Of a DNA stretch of 64,000 nt, positions 47,539-57,332 are shown piece after piece. Made by a program: the position numbers and the translations under genes. The first letter of the stretch is position 1. The number at the start of each line of letters is the position of its first letter. Source of the stretch: Isoetes taiwanensis (lineage: Eukaryota > Streptophyta > Lycopodiopsida > Isoetales > Isoetaceae); NCBI GenBank assembly GCA_021234155.1, contig JAJEKV010000018.1, positions 21,005,252 through 21,069,251 on the forward strand, in the 5' to 3' direction. The notes beneath the pieces were generated by a model. That model was given only the letters and a program-made list of their open reading frames with translations, was not told the DNA's origin and made no database searches.

Positions 47539-48150
47539 TTTGGGGTCCTTTGCCTTTAGAAGCAGTTTTTGAGCTGCCTAAAGTGAAGTTAGCATGTGTG
47601 TAGAGAAAAAAAAGTAAAAATAACAACGGGATTCGACTAATTTATGCTCTAACATTGCATTACAAGGTCAGAGAATTTAGAACTATTTTAGAACTTTTTG
47701 AACTAAAAAACTAAGAAAGCGCATAAAATTATCCCTTGAGTGTGTTATTTCAATTATTAAGTTGCAAAACCTTTGGGAGCAAGAAAGACCCTACAAGATT
47801 TTGCACAATATAAACTTATACTCTGGACTACATATTTTTATGTATATATATATCTATATACATCTTATACATGTTAATATATATATATATTCAATATATA
47901 TACGTTCACATATTTGTATATATAAAAAAAAAAAACGGTATAAATTTATACCGCTTGGGTCCTCTTGCGGTATAAATTTATAAATTTATAAATTTTCTTT
48001 TGCGTATAAATTTATACCGCTCGAGTTCTTTTGTTGTATAAATCTATACCGCTCAAGTCTTCTTGCGGTATAAATTTATACCGTGCGAACTCTCTAGCAT
48101 ACTATGTCCACATATTACTATCTATTAAGGTATAAATTTATACCATCTTG
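47160..48150. repeat. Array of GCGGTATAAATTTATACCGC palindromes
   Basis: One copy stands at about 47168–47186. A tight group follows: about 47936, 47969, 48003, 48034, 48064 and 48128. Each is a near-perfect 18–20-bp palindrome built on TATAAATTTATA. Between 47969 and 48083 the period is about 31–34 bp, with short spacers related to CTCGAGTTCTTTTG. The centre AAATTT and ends GCGG/CCGC are best conserved. Confidence 0.8.
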
Positions 48151-48365
48151 AAATTTATTTGGAAGAAACTAAAGACTCTGAGAGAACAAATAAATTACAA
48201 AGTTTAAAAAGTCGAGTTGGATACATAACGCCGCCATCGCAGGTATCTGAAGTCTATAGCAAATTTGGAGGAGCAAATAAGAGCAAGTGTATAAAGCAAA
48301 GCCGCCAAGCATCTTGACTTCACCTGGCGTGTGAGGCATACTTTAAGGTGACAATATTTGCTTCA
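48128..48365 (+). repeat. Palindrome-led ~230-bp dispersed module, copy 2
   Basis: Begins with the last palindrome of the array (AGGTATAAATTTATACCAT) and aligns at low identity with 42466–42700 over its length, ending GTGACAA against GTGGCAA. See copy 1. Confidence 0.5.
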
Positions 48366-48750
48366 TTGAGGCAATATCAAAATGTGTTGCATTTTTTGCA
48401 ATTTTGTTCATAATTTTGTAGTGAATTTATAAACTTTGAACTAAATACGTTTTTGGGCACTCTTAGCGCTTGCTGTTTTTTTTCAATGTCTATTTTGTTT
48501 TGTCCTTAAAAATATTACTATTTCTCAAACCAAACTAGGGGGTCAAAAAATGGTACCAAACAATTTTGAATGGAAGCTAAGTTCAATTTCCCCTCCAAAA
48601 ATGGTGCCTAAAATATTCAAATTGTCACACTTGTCACAAATATACCAAGAAAAGGGCATTTTTAAAGGGAATTTTAGGGAATCTTTCAAAGATTCCTTTT
48701 GAAGTGCGTTTGCAGCAAATAAGTGCGTTTCATTTTAAACTTTGTTCTTA

Positions 48751-48796
48751 GTCTACCAACACCCAATCCTTCATGCCAAAGGGAGGAGTGATGGTC
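48751..48796 (+). mobile_element. L1 ORF2 block 2 between two insertions
   Basis: A 46-bp island of L1 between two inserted elements. Joined to block 1 after CTTA it continues the frame as …SNENL-VYQHPILHAKGRSDGL, and then into block 3 after the TAA of the next insertion. The uninterrupted frame across both junctions shows that these are insertions into one L1 copy. Confidence 0.8.
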
Positions 48797-48799
48797 TAA

Positions 48800-49716
48800 G
48801 GGTAGTTTCCCACTCACAATTAGGTTAGATTAACTTAACCAGTTGGTTATCTCTTAACTTAACGGAAAGTAGGTTGTGATTTCCCATTAAACTCATTAAG
48901 TTAAGACTAACTTAAAGGATTGTGAAGATATGCATTCGCACTATACCAATTATGGATCACTTAGGTTAAGCTTATGAAATCAACTTAACTTAACCTTTAT
49001 AATGAGCTTGTGCGTCACACTAGCAATTAAGAAGTTTTGTTAGGTTAGAGATAAATGTGTTCGTTTCTCACTTCAGTTAAGAGATACGGTTAAGTTAAAT
49101 GGAGGATATGACTTTTTTCTCAAGTTATTATTTTTGTGAATTGTTTGACTACCTAGTAAAATTTAGTAAAGTGGTTGGCTCTCTAGTCAATGAGTTAAAT
49201 TTTGCTTAACTTACACTTTCTCACCAATCAATTGACTGGTAGTCAACTCTCTCCATTTTAATACTTTCTAGTCAAGTACTATGTGACCAGTCAATCTATC
49301 ATAAAATTCTTAAAATCCACTTCCTATTTTAACGTTTTTTATTCAATCTATCAAACTAATAAGACACTTGGTCAACTAGTTGGCCTCCTTGTCAAAATTA
49401 CGATTTAAGAGTCTAACCTAACTGGAACCATTTCTCACTTGTAGTTAAGTTAACTTAATGCTTAACCAAAAAGTTAGAAGTTAAGTAGACCTTGCTTAGG
49501 TCACTTAACTTTTGCAATAGTTGGTTAAATATTTTGAAATTTTGTTAAGAAAATAACTTAACTTTTTCTAGTGAGAAGGATTCTCCGTTAAGTTAATGAA
49601 CGGTTAAAAATTAACTGGAATTAACTTACCTGATATTAACTTAAGGGTCAGTGGGAAAGCAAGTTCCAGTTATTTGCCCTATTTAACTTAACTTAATGGC
49701 AAGTGGGAAATGACCC
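48800..49716. mobile_element. Tourist-like MITE 1, 917 bp, TAA target duplication
   Basis: Left end GGGTAGTTTCCCACTCACAA, right end (minus strand) GGGTCATTTCCCACTTGCCA; both lead into TTAGGTTA/TTAAGTTAA-type sequence. TAA flanks both sides (48797–48799 and 49717–49719), the TWA target choice of PIF/Harbinger elements. There is no open frame. The body is crowded with TTAACTTAA-like words in both orientations (for example 48826–48860, 48890–48915, 49430–49460, 49590–49645), probably spread subterminal repeats. Confidence 0.85.
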
Positions 49717-49719
49717 TAA

Positions 49720-50191
49720 TACAGCTAAAGGATCTTTGACAAGACACTAGATGAAAGTTATTAGATGAAGTTAAACTTATTGTTTATGGTTCTTCCACAG
49801 ACAAGAAAATCCACGGGGCCCTTATGGTGGTAATATTTCTGAATGTCTTGATAATTCCAACACTTTTTGAACTCTTGAGGGCAGTGACCGATATATTGGC
49901 ATAAAGCCGATAAAGTTATTGCATCCTCGGACCTAATACTCACTCCATTCAGCTTCAAAATCAATTAGCAGCACTTTTTTAGCATTCTTAAGTTAACTTA
50001 GAAGACCTATGCTCAACCTGGATCTTTGTCTGGAAGGCTCTTCATCAGAGGGCTTCCTTCAAATCAAAACTTGAATCATAGAATATACAATAGATATAAT
50101 GACCCCAATTGGAAACTGTGCAACAATAAATTTGAGATTTCCAGCATAAAGCACCAATTCATGCTTTGAATACAAGGCTGAAGAATATTTA
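49720..50191 (+). mobile_element. L1 block 3 with zinc-binding end
   Basis: Continues the L1: IQLKDL, a stop, then LLDEVKLIVYGSSTDKKIH, decaying into WIFVWKALHQRASFKSKL at about 50019–50072, typical of the zf-RVT region at the C-terminus of plant L1 ORF2. It is interrupted at TTA (50189–50191) by a second MITE and continues to about 51060 beyond it. Confidence 0.65.
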
Positions 50192-50954
50192 GGGTCAATT
50201 CCCACTGGCAGTTAAGTTAGGTTAAATGTGGCAAATAACGGAAACTTGCTTTCACACTAGCACTTAATTTACTACCATTTGGTTAAACTTTAACTGTGGT
50301 TAACTTAACAACGTCACTTTCATACTAATGATAGTTAAGTTAGATTTAATTTAAAATTTATCTGGACCACTTATTTTAAAAGTTAACCACTAATCTAACC
50401 TAACTTTTAAGTGAGAAAGGTGTCAATATAGTTGATTATTTATATTTTATATGAAAATGTATATTTCTTGTTGCCTCTTTTAACATCTAGGAATATGCAT
50501 TTTCATAATATTCTGTATATAGTTATATTTTGTTTTAAAGCTCTTATTTCACTATGGAAATAGCCCTTGTTTCTAACAAATTGCAAAGTCTAGCACTACA
50601 TTTGTGTTAACCTTAGGTGCGTTTAATTAGTGTGCATCGTTAATAGTTGGCATTTTGTTTTTGCCAACAAAACTCTTTAACTTAACATAAATTTTTAAGT
50701 GGCAGTGTGAAAGAAGCATAACTAATGCTAACCTAACTTAGCATTTTAACTAAGTGTGAATCATCAACTCAAGCTTGAAATTCAAATTTTTAATTTTAAT
50801 TCATTGGGCATGATGAGAATGCAAATTTTTATGCTTCGTTAAGTTAGTTATAATTTAACCACCTCAGTGAAAAACTAGAAATTTTCTCTAGTTAGGTTAA
50901 GAGATAACCAAGTAATTAAGCTAACTTAGCTTAGTGGCAAGTGGAAAATGAGCC
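50192..50954. mobile_element. Tourist-like MITE 2, 763 bp, TTA target duplication
   Basis: Same family as the 48800–49716 element. The left end reads GGGTCAATTCCCACTGGCAG. The right end on the minus strand reads GGCTCATTTTCCACTTGCCA. TTA is duplicated at 50189–50191 and 50955–50957. The body again consists largely of TTAAGTTA-type words, but the ends have diverged more than in copy 1. No coding capacity. Confidence 0.8.
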
Positions 50955-51164
50955 TTATTATCATAAATGGTACATTTCGTTGGATTAGCATCCCGTAGCA
51001 TCTATCACGCTTAGAAGAATCGCAATGGATTAGTCTGAGCTAGAACTATCTTCTATTAATGATTATTCTTGTGCACATCATGGATATGCTCGGACAACTA
51101 TAGAATTCCCATATGCATCATCATTCACTTCTGCCATTGCCCTGCCTATTTGTTGCTGACTCAA

Positions 51165-54077
51165 TTACAATCGATCTTTCGTATCCAGTTCAGTATAGCC
51201 AGTCTTCTTAGGGATCTCCAGGTCATTCTCATCAGCATAATCTACAAGGCGTTCCTGATTTTTCCGTAATACCTCACTGAAGGCATCTTCCAGATCCTGG
51301 TCATCGTCTACAGAACCAAGAATTTGCATACGTGGCTTGTGATGCATTCTATTGCAAATCTTGCTAAATTCTTGAGAGTTCCCTAGACTATTATTCTCAG
51401 GCTTGGATGCATCACCAATCTGCTCATCTTCATCAAGTGTTTAGAGTTAGCTGGCCCAAGTGCACTAGCGATTAGAGGCATCATCACACCCAAATCATCA
51501 GTCAAAGCAGCCAGCTTTCGAAACATAGGTGATGTGGTGGCCACATTCCTCTCCAGATTAACAATACCTTTTCTTACCTGTCCAATGTGGCCTCATAGGT
51601 TTGGCCTCTCTTTAGCCTGTCCAACATTTCGATGTTCAAAAATATTTATGACATCGTCCAGTTATTGGGTATCACTGTGCTCTTTGTGATGTGCACGTTT
51701 GGAGCCATTCCAGAGGGTTCTCTCTTCTCGAAATTTGATTTTTCCTGCTCCACTTCCTCTCCCCTCCCTTGCATGTTTTCACCTTCCTCCTTGCGTTTGT
51801 TTCTAGAGCACCGCTAGCTATCTTTTCCACATACAATATGAAGAAGTTTTCAAGAAACCGTATTTTTCTGTCATCATATTCCAAAGCACGCTCTTCTTCT
51901 CCTGGATCAAAGCAATCCTAGAAAATGTAGCTGAGAAGAAGTCGAGCAAGCATCCATCTTGGGGAAGAAGCTGCTCCACAATATAATAGGCATAAGACAT
52001 TTTCATTTGTGGCGGGAAGATCAAATCGGCATCCATTCCAATCCAGTGATATTTCATCCTGCCTGCGAACATCCTCTTCCCGTGTTTCTTAATTTACTTA
52101 TCTTCCTCCTCGTCATTGATGTGTTCCTAGATAGGCATCTCAGTCTTCTTTCTTGGATGATCATGCAGGGAGAACTGCAGATCTAATCATGGAATAAAAT
52201 AACGGCTAAGGTTAGCCAAATGGCTATTTTGTAGCAGTTTTGCCAAGAAAAATGGCTAAAGTAAATGGAAAAAATGCCCAAAAAAAAAGAAAATTTTAGC
52301 CCAATTTTTTTGCCGCCCAAGTGAGTTTTTAGGTTGAATAGCCAAACCTTTACCTCTAGACATATCCATCAGGACATCGATTAGCTACACCTAAGATAGA
52401 GTGGGCTTGGAAAAATGGATAGATTAGCCTGAAATGCAAGACCAATGTACGTATTAACTTTAAGAAATTTCAAACAGGGTTTATATTTTTCTTTTTTTTT
52501 CCACTTTCTTTCTTGTGCCAAGTACAAAGTTGAAGCATTAGAGGAAAAGAAACAATGTAGTCCCCTTTTTTTAGGTTTTTGAACATGTTCATATATGTTT
52601 ATGTCTTGATTTGTGTATTTACAATAAATTCAATGTCTTTGCCAAAATGCTTGGATTTTTTTAAGTTACTATAGCGTGATGGCTAATACTTGCCTTTCCA
52701 TTTTGTGAAAGTTTAGCCAAAAGCAAGAAACTGCGATGGAGAAAAACCATTTAGTTTAGCCAAGTGTTAGAAACTTCTAGCCCCAATTTGAAGGTAGTTT
52801 AGCTAAACCTATTTTGGCTACACTAGAATATAGGAGTAGTAATTTATTCCATGGATCTAATCTTGCATGTGTAAGAGTTTGGCCTCAATTTTATTGATGA
52901 AGATGCCGGTGACAAAGTACTAGTATTGCTTTATGCGGCTTTTTGTCTCCTCGTAAGTACCAATATAAACATGCCCCCATCTCTCCCCCCCCCTCCCACC
53001 CCGATTTGTGATAAACTGTGGAGACAGTTGGACATCTGACCAGGAAGGAGAAGCATGAAGAGGTGGAATACTTTGGCTGTCGTCATTCTAGAGAGCTACC
53101 TTCCAATCTAATTTAAATCCTCACATGTCGACACAGATCAGCTTATCATGCTCAAGTAAAGTGGCAGCAGAATGCCATATTTTGTGCATATCATTACCAC
53201 TTTTCTCTTATGGACACGCGCTTTATCTTGATTTGGGCATATGATCTCGTTCACACAGGCTAACATGACTGCAGGAAGAGTATCCGGAACATAGTCTTTA
53301 TTGATATTTGCTTTAACGTAAGAACTATCCATGCCTGCAATTTGAAGCAAACACTTCATCTGTAAACTCTAGATATGCTGTAGAAAAGTCATGAAAGCCG
53401 AGGTACTGCACTTTTGTGTTGGGGTTCACATGATGCATGACTTCTCTCTCCATCAAAGTTAGCGTCCTCAAGTCCGATTGCTTATACTCGAAATGGCCTG
53501 TATAGTCTGAGGCGGTTTTCAGAAAACACTTGCCTGCAAGTATCTCATCCATCAGACACTTGCTCCTGAGAGTCCGAAGGAAGGTTTGGCTTGTTAGGAA
53601 CATTGTTTTGATCATCACCCAACTTCCTCTTTACCCAATTGTTGACCATACCACAAACTTAGACCAGGTCACTTCTGGCATAAAGATCCATTATTTTTTG
53701 TCTTTCAGTTCCTTGTGGTCGTTGCGACTTCAGCGAATTTCTATAAAGAAGAACAGGTCAGGAAGATCGCCTGCACGATCCTGACAAGTAAAACAAAGCA
53801 AAATAGAATGATAAAATGCTCACTGGATCCTTATGAGCAAAATAAAACACAGCATATATTGTTCCAGGGAGCAAAAATAAGACTGCCAATATACCAACCA
53901 GTTACCAGATTTACCTTGCACGGGTGAGCTTAGTACCTGATGCTGATTTCTAAGCTGTTGTAGTTTCTCAATGATAAGTTCCTTGTATACTGTGTTGGCA
54001 ATGATTTCATTGCGCTCGATGGACAGGCGTAGGTATTCCATGTTATTGAACACTAGACATGTCCTATGATGGACCAT
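51165..54077 (-). pseudogene. Decayed multi-part coding region, family unknown
   Basis: Several protein-like frames follow each other on the minus strand. 54077–53930: FNNMEYLRLSIERNEIIANT… (helical). 53618–53330: DYTGHFEYKQSDLRTLTLME, VQYLGFHDFSTAYLEFTDEVF. 53320–53150: SYVKANINKDYVPDTLP, NEIICPNQDKARVHKRKVVM. 52072–51700: MDADLIFPPQMKMSYAYYIV, LLDFFSATFSRIALI, then in another frame EYDDRKIRFLENFF. 51600–51165: VNLERNVATTSPMFRKLAAL, LGVMMPLIASALGPANS, then an acidic SVDDDQDLEDAFSEVLRKNQ. Frameshifts join these pieces. The LLDFFS…EYD part is faintly like motif I of an amino-methyltransferase, but I cannot name the family. Confidence 0.5.
52180..53130. other. Non-coding interval inside or beside the minus-strand relic
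   Basis: AT-rich sequence rich in GGCTA/TTAGCC words (for example 52203–52260 and 52720–52815), with no gene recognised. It may be an intron or an insertion in the minus-strand relic. Confidence 0.35.
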
Positions 54078-54374
54078 TAAAGGGCATTTTGAAGGTTCAC
54101 AAAAAAAAAATCATATAAAATCGAAGGCACAAAAACTAGCCAAACCCTTTCTAGGAGTTCATATATGACAGTCATGCTTCACATATCACCTCTCATTCTT
54201 GTGAGTTATGCTCTAGCAAACCCAAGGGGGTCAAGTACCAAAGACTTCATGTTCACACAAAGTAAAACTATCTTGATGACAATTTTTTATTTTATTTTTT
54301 TGGTTATAATGTTATTTTTCTACATGAGATATAGAGCAAGGCACAAAAAAAACCACTTTGATGGAATCTACATA

Positions 54375-54600
54375 GAATCTTAGAGAATTTACACGAATCT
54401 AGGCATAATCTTTATAGATCTGGGGGAATCTAAAGGAATCTTGATATAATCTTATAGAATTTTGGGGATTTTTTATAGCATGTAAGGAAATCTAGATGGA
54501 ATCTTAGAGAATCTAGAGGCATCTTGGGATAATCTTTGAAAATGTAAGGGAATCTTTGTACAATCTTAAGAATCTAGGGGAATATCGCACATTGGGTGTG
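54375..54600. repeat. Degenerate short-period repeat GGAATCT / GAATCTAG
   Basis: About 15 copies of an 8-bp core, GAATCTAG or AATCTTAG with changes, spaced 10–20 bp apart. Irregular period, no coding content. Confidence 0.65.
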
Positions 54601-54689
54601 TTTTACATGGTCGACTTCATACAACCTATCTACAATCCTCGGAATAGATACATTCAAATCGTATAAGCCCTACATAGTACAAAGACTTG

Positions 54690-55980
54690 TATAGCGAACA
54701 CTCATAGAGGATAGCCGGAATAAACGCCAGAACCTGTACTGTTGCTTTGTGGATTTCGCAAAGGCTTTTGACACAGTGCCTCGGGATAAGTTGTGGGACA
54801 GATTGAGACAGCTGGGGACCCCCGTCGACTTGCAGAATGCTATATACAGACTATACGAGGCTTGCTCCGGTCGTCTCACACTGTCGGGGGAGCCCGTTGT
54901 TAGTAGCATTGGGGTGCGCCAGGGCTGCCCTCTATCCCCGACGCTCTTCAGCTTGTACATTGACCAGCTAGAAGAATGGCTAGCATTGAGTTTTCTACTA
55001 CCACACACTGGGATGCATCCATCGGGTTCTGGGTCCGCTAGGTGGAAAGCCCTATATGCAATGCAAAACAACAGTCACAAGGCGGAAGTTTGTATGCATG
55101 GGGTCACCGGGCACACTTGTTCGGGGCCTTGGTTGAACCGGTCCTCCCTCTATGGGGCGAAGTGTGGGGGCCGGTGATATCCCTCACCACTTGGAGCGAT
55201 CTAGAGGCAGTCTGAAGGCCTTCTTGGCCGCAACCTTTGGGAGTGAAATCCACGGTCCCAATCTTGCTCCAGGAGGCAGGCTTCCTTCCATTCTGAGAGG
55301 GGCGGTACCGAGCGTCACATTATTTACTTCCGAGGAAGGTGGTGGCTATGGATGAAGCCAGGCTGCCCAACCTTGCTTTGGCGATGGCGATGGGCCCACG
55401 GCCGACTCAAAGCCTACTTTGGAAAGACAAGCAAGCCCGGTGGTTCTCGCGATGGAATGTGCGGGCACCACGGATGTGGACCCGCTGCATACACCGAAGG
55501 AAACGGGCGCCTTGAAGCGATTTGGATGTTTGCTTCATGGCCAAGCTTTGGGATGCGAGAGGCCCCATCACATGTCAAGGTGGCAAATTATCGATAGCGG
55601 GTTAATCCCATGCTCACAAGGGGCCCACACCACTACTGCGCACCCATCTACCCATGAAAAGCGCTTGGGGTGATTGCTTCCATTCGCCGCAGGTGCACAC
55701 CACCTCCGCATTGAGGCGGGGAGATGGATTCGGGGGCAGCGTGAGGGGCAGAGTCTGTCAGTCTTTCAGCGAGCCATTGAGGATGAAAGCCACGCCCTCG
55801 GACTGTCCAGGCGTCTGAGCATATCCGGGGCTCGGTATGCTCGGTTAGTTGTGCCCCATCATCCCATCAGGCATGAGCATGAGCTACTCGAAAGCGGCCT
55901 CGTAGGCTTGTTGGGATCGTACCTCAGGGAGGTAATGGATACGCGGACTCAGTTATGCCCCCCTGTCCGACATTAACCTC
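54690..55980 (+). mobile_element. RTE-like LINE with internal deletion of the catalytic core
   Basis: Same family as the 17.3- and 38.9-kb copies. It begins in the RT domain: RTLIEDSRNKRQNLYCC, FVDFAKAFDTVPRDKLWDRL and GVRQGCPLSPTLFSLYIDQL (54700–54980). At about 54985 the sequence jumps from EEWLA to the segment that aligns with EFSTTTHWDASI of the minus-strand copy. About 130 codons, including YADD, are therefore deleted. The remaining C-terminal part (RWKALYAMQNNSHKAEV…) has lost its frame. The conserved 3' blocks GCCATTGAGGATGA (about 55772) and GGCTTGTTGGGATCG (about 55906) are present, but the terminal GGACGATAAAAA and tail are absent, so the copy is also 3'-truncated. Confidence 0.85.
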
Positions 55981-56019
55981 AGCTGTACTTGTGATTATGT
56001 ATATAACTGTGCAATCTTT

Positions 56020-56520
56020 CCAATCAAGATCTAATAGTTTCTTGTATCATCCTCGCAACGGTGGAGATGACAAACCACTACATTTTTCTATCCTCTAGAG
56101 CTCTTTTGGCTAATGAACAAAGCTAATGGCTAATGAACAAAGCTAATGAATAAAAGCAACAAATTGCTTTTCTTAGAAACATTAAAAGGATACGAACAAT
56201 TGAAAATGAGAATTCTATTTATGTTGCCGCTTTGCATGCTAGCACACATTTAGTTGAATGAAGATCTAATAGTTTCTTGTATCATTCACGCAACAATGGA
56301 GATTGAAAAATTGCTACATTTTTCTATGCTCTAAAGCACTTTTGGCTAATGAAAAAAACAATGACAAATTGCTACATTTTTCTATGTTGTAAAGCACTTT
56401 TGGCTAATGAAAAAAACAATGAACTGCTTTCCTTAGAAAACATCAAAAGGATACGAACAATTGAAAATGAGAATGCTATTAATGTTGTAGGGTTGCATGC
56501 TAGCACCTATAAGTTAGATG
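56020..56520. repeat. Direct duplication of ~240 bp
   Basis: The block from ATCTAATAGTTTCTTGTATC (56029) to GCATGCTAGCAC (about 56245) recurs from 56265 to about 56505, with the same internal order: CTACATTTTTCTAT, TTTTGGCTAATGAA, AGGATACGAACAATTGAAAA. The last words are followed by an open frame to 56636 (NPDIGDTVTLNLGTTNGHLW) that I do not recognise. Confidence 0.75.
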
Positions 56521-56639
56521 CTGGAAAGATGCACGACGGACTTAATCCCGATATTGGTGATACAGTTACATTAAATTTAGGAACCACCAATGGCCACCTA
56601 TGGATGGGAATGAAGCCAAAAGAGCTAAAAGAGTTCTAA

Positions 56640-57127
56640 TAAAAATAGAGCACATAGAGAGGGTTTAACAATAAGAGACCTTGTTCAATTTTGAATCATA
56701 TAATGTAACCAGTATGATAAATATATGCAATGACACTACCATGGGGCATCTCAAATAAAGTACAGAGCACTGTGCAAGAACTGATGCTCAAGATCCATAC
56801 TCCATAAATGAGTAGCAACGTCATGCGCAATTGCTGCAATGAGCTGAACTTACATGGCCTGTCATCATTGCATCTCTTGGCTAAAGAAAAGTCATCCCTT
56901 GGGACATCCAATTATCAAGCATTAACTTTCTTGTTCTGCTTTCTTATGCAGCTACTAATATGAGACTTGCATGGAGGATTCGCTTTCGCTATAGACAATT
57001 TTGTAATTAGCATTGCATGAAGGATTAGCTTCCGCTATAGACAATTGTGTGATTAGCTTAGTGACATTGGCTTACAAGTTAAAACCAATAGAGTTCTTCC
57101 CATATTGGCATTATTGGACATTACATC
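56640..57127. other. Intergenic, nothing recognised
   Basis: No gene seen. A short diverged duplication, CATGGAGGATTCGCTTTCGC / CATGAAGGATTAGCTTCCGC, occurs at about 56971 and 57014. Confidence 0.4.
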
Positions 57128-57180
57128 CAAGTTGGCCTTCTAACAAGGTCATTAGAGCAAGTTGTTAGAAGGCCAACTTG
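57128..57180. repeat. Perfect 19-bp inverted repeat
   Basis: CAAGTTGGCCTTCTAACAA (57128–57146) and its exact reverse complement (57162–57180) enclose a 15-base loop. It lies about 150–200 bp beyond the callose synthase stop and beyond its likely poly-A signal, so it is probably outside the mRNA unless a distal poly-A site is used. Confidence 0.85.
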
Positions 57181-57253
57181 CTCTTGCAAGTGAAAATAAG
57201 GAAAGCACAAGGGAGCTTGAGACAAAATGAAATGCTTGCAATGTAATTGTAGC

Positions 57254-57260
57254 TTTATTA
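57254..57260 (-). promoter_or_regulatory. Candidate poly-A signal of callose synthase
   Basis: AATAAAG on the minus strand, about 75 bases after the stop codon at 57333. Position and sequence suit a near-upstream polyadenylation element. Confidence 0.5.
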
Positions 57261-57332
57261 AGCCCCATTAGAAAGGGACATCTTTTCTTTTATATATAAC
57301 AAATATAATAATGTTACAGACCGAATGAATGA

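Larger units (their letters stand above)
46667..48750. mobile_element. 2.08-kb TIR element with CTTA target duplication
   Basis: The element runs from 46671 to 48746. Its ends are inverted: AACAAGGTTTAAAATGAAAC at the left, AACAAAGTTTAAAATGAAAC at the right (minus strand), both continuing GCACTTATTT. A second block, AGTGCGTTTGAAAGATTCC on the left, has a diverged partner on the right. CTTA occurs directly outside each end (46667–46670, 48747–48750). No transposase is seen. A 168-codon minus-strand frame (47032–47538) inside has no family I know, and the palindrome array lies at 47.94–48.15 kb. It sits inside the L1 ORF2. Confidence 0.8.

Noticed and set aside
47935-48150. Regularly spaced palindromes resembling a CRISPR array
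   Set aside because: The window is eukaryotic nuclear DNA, spacers are related rather than unique, and no cas genes exist; a minisatellite or transposon feature fits better.
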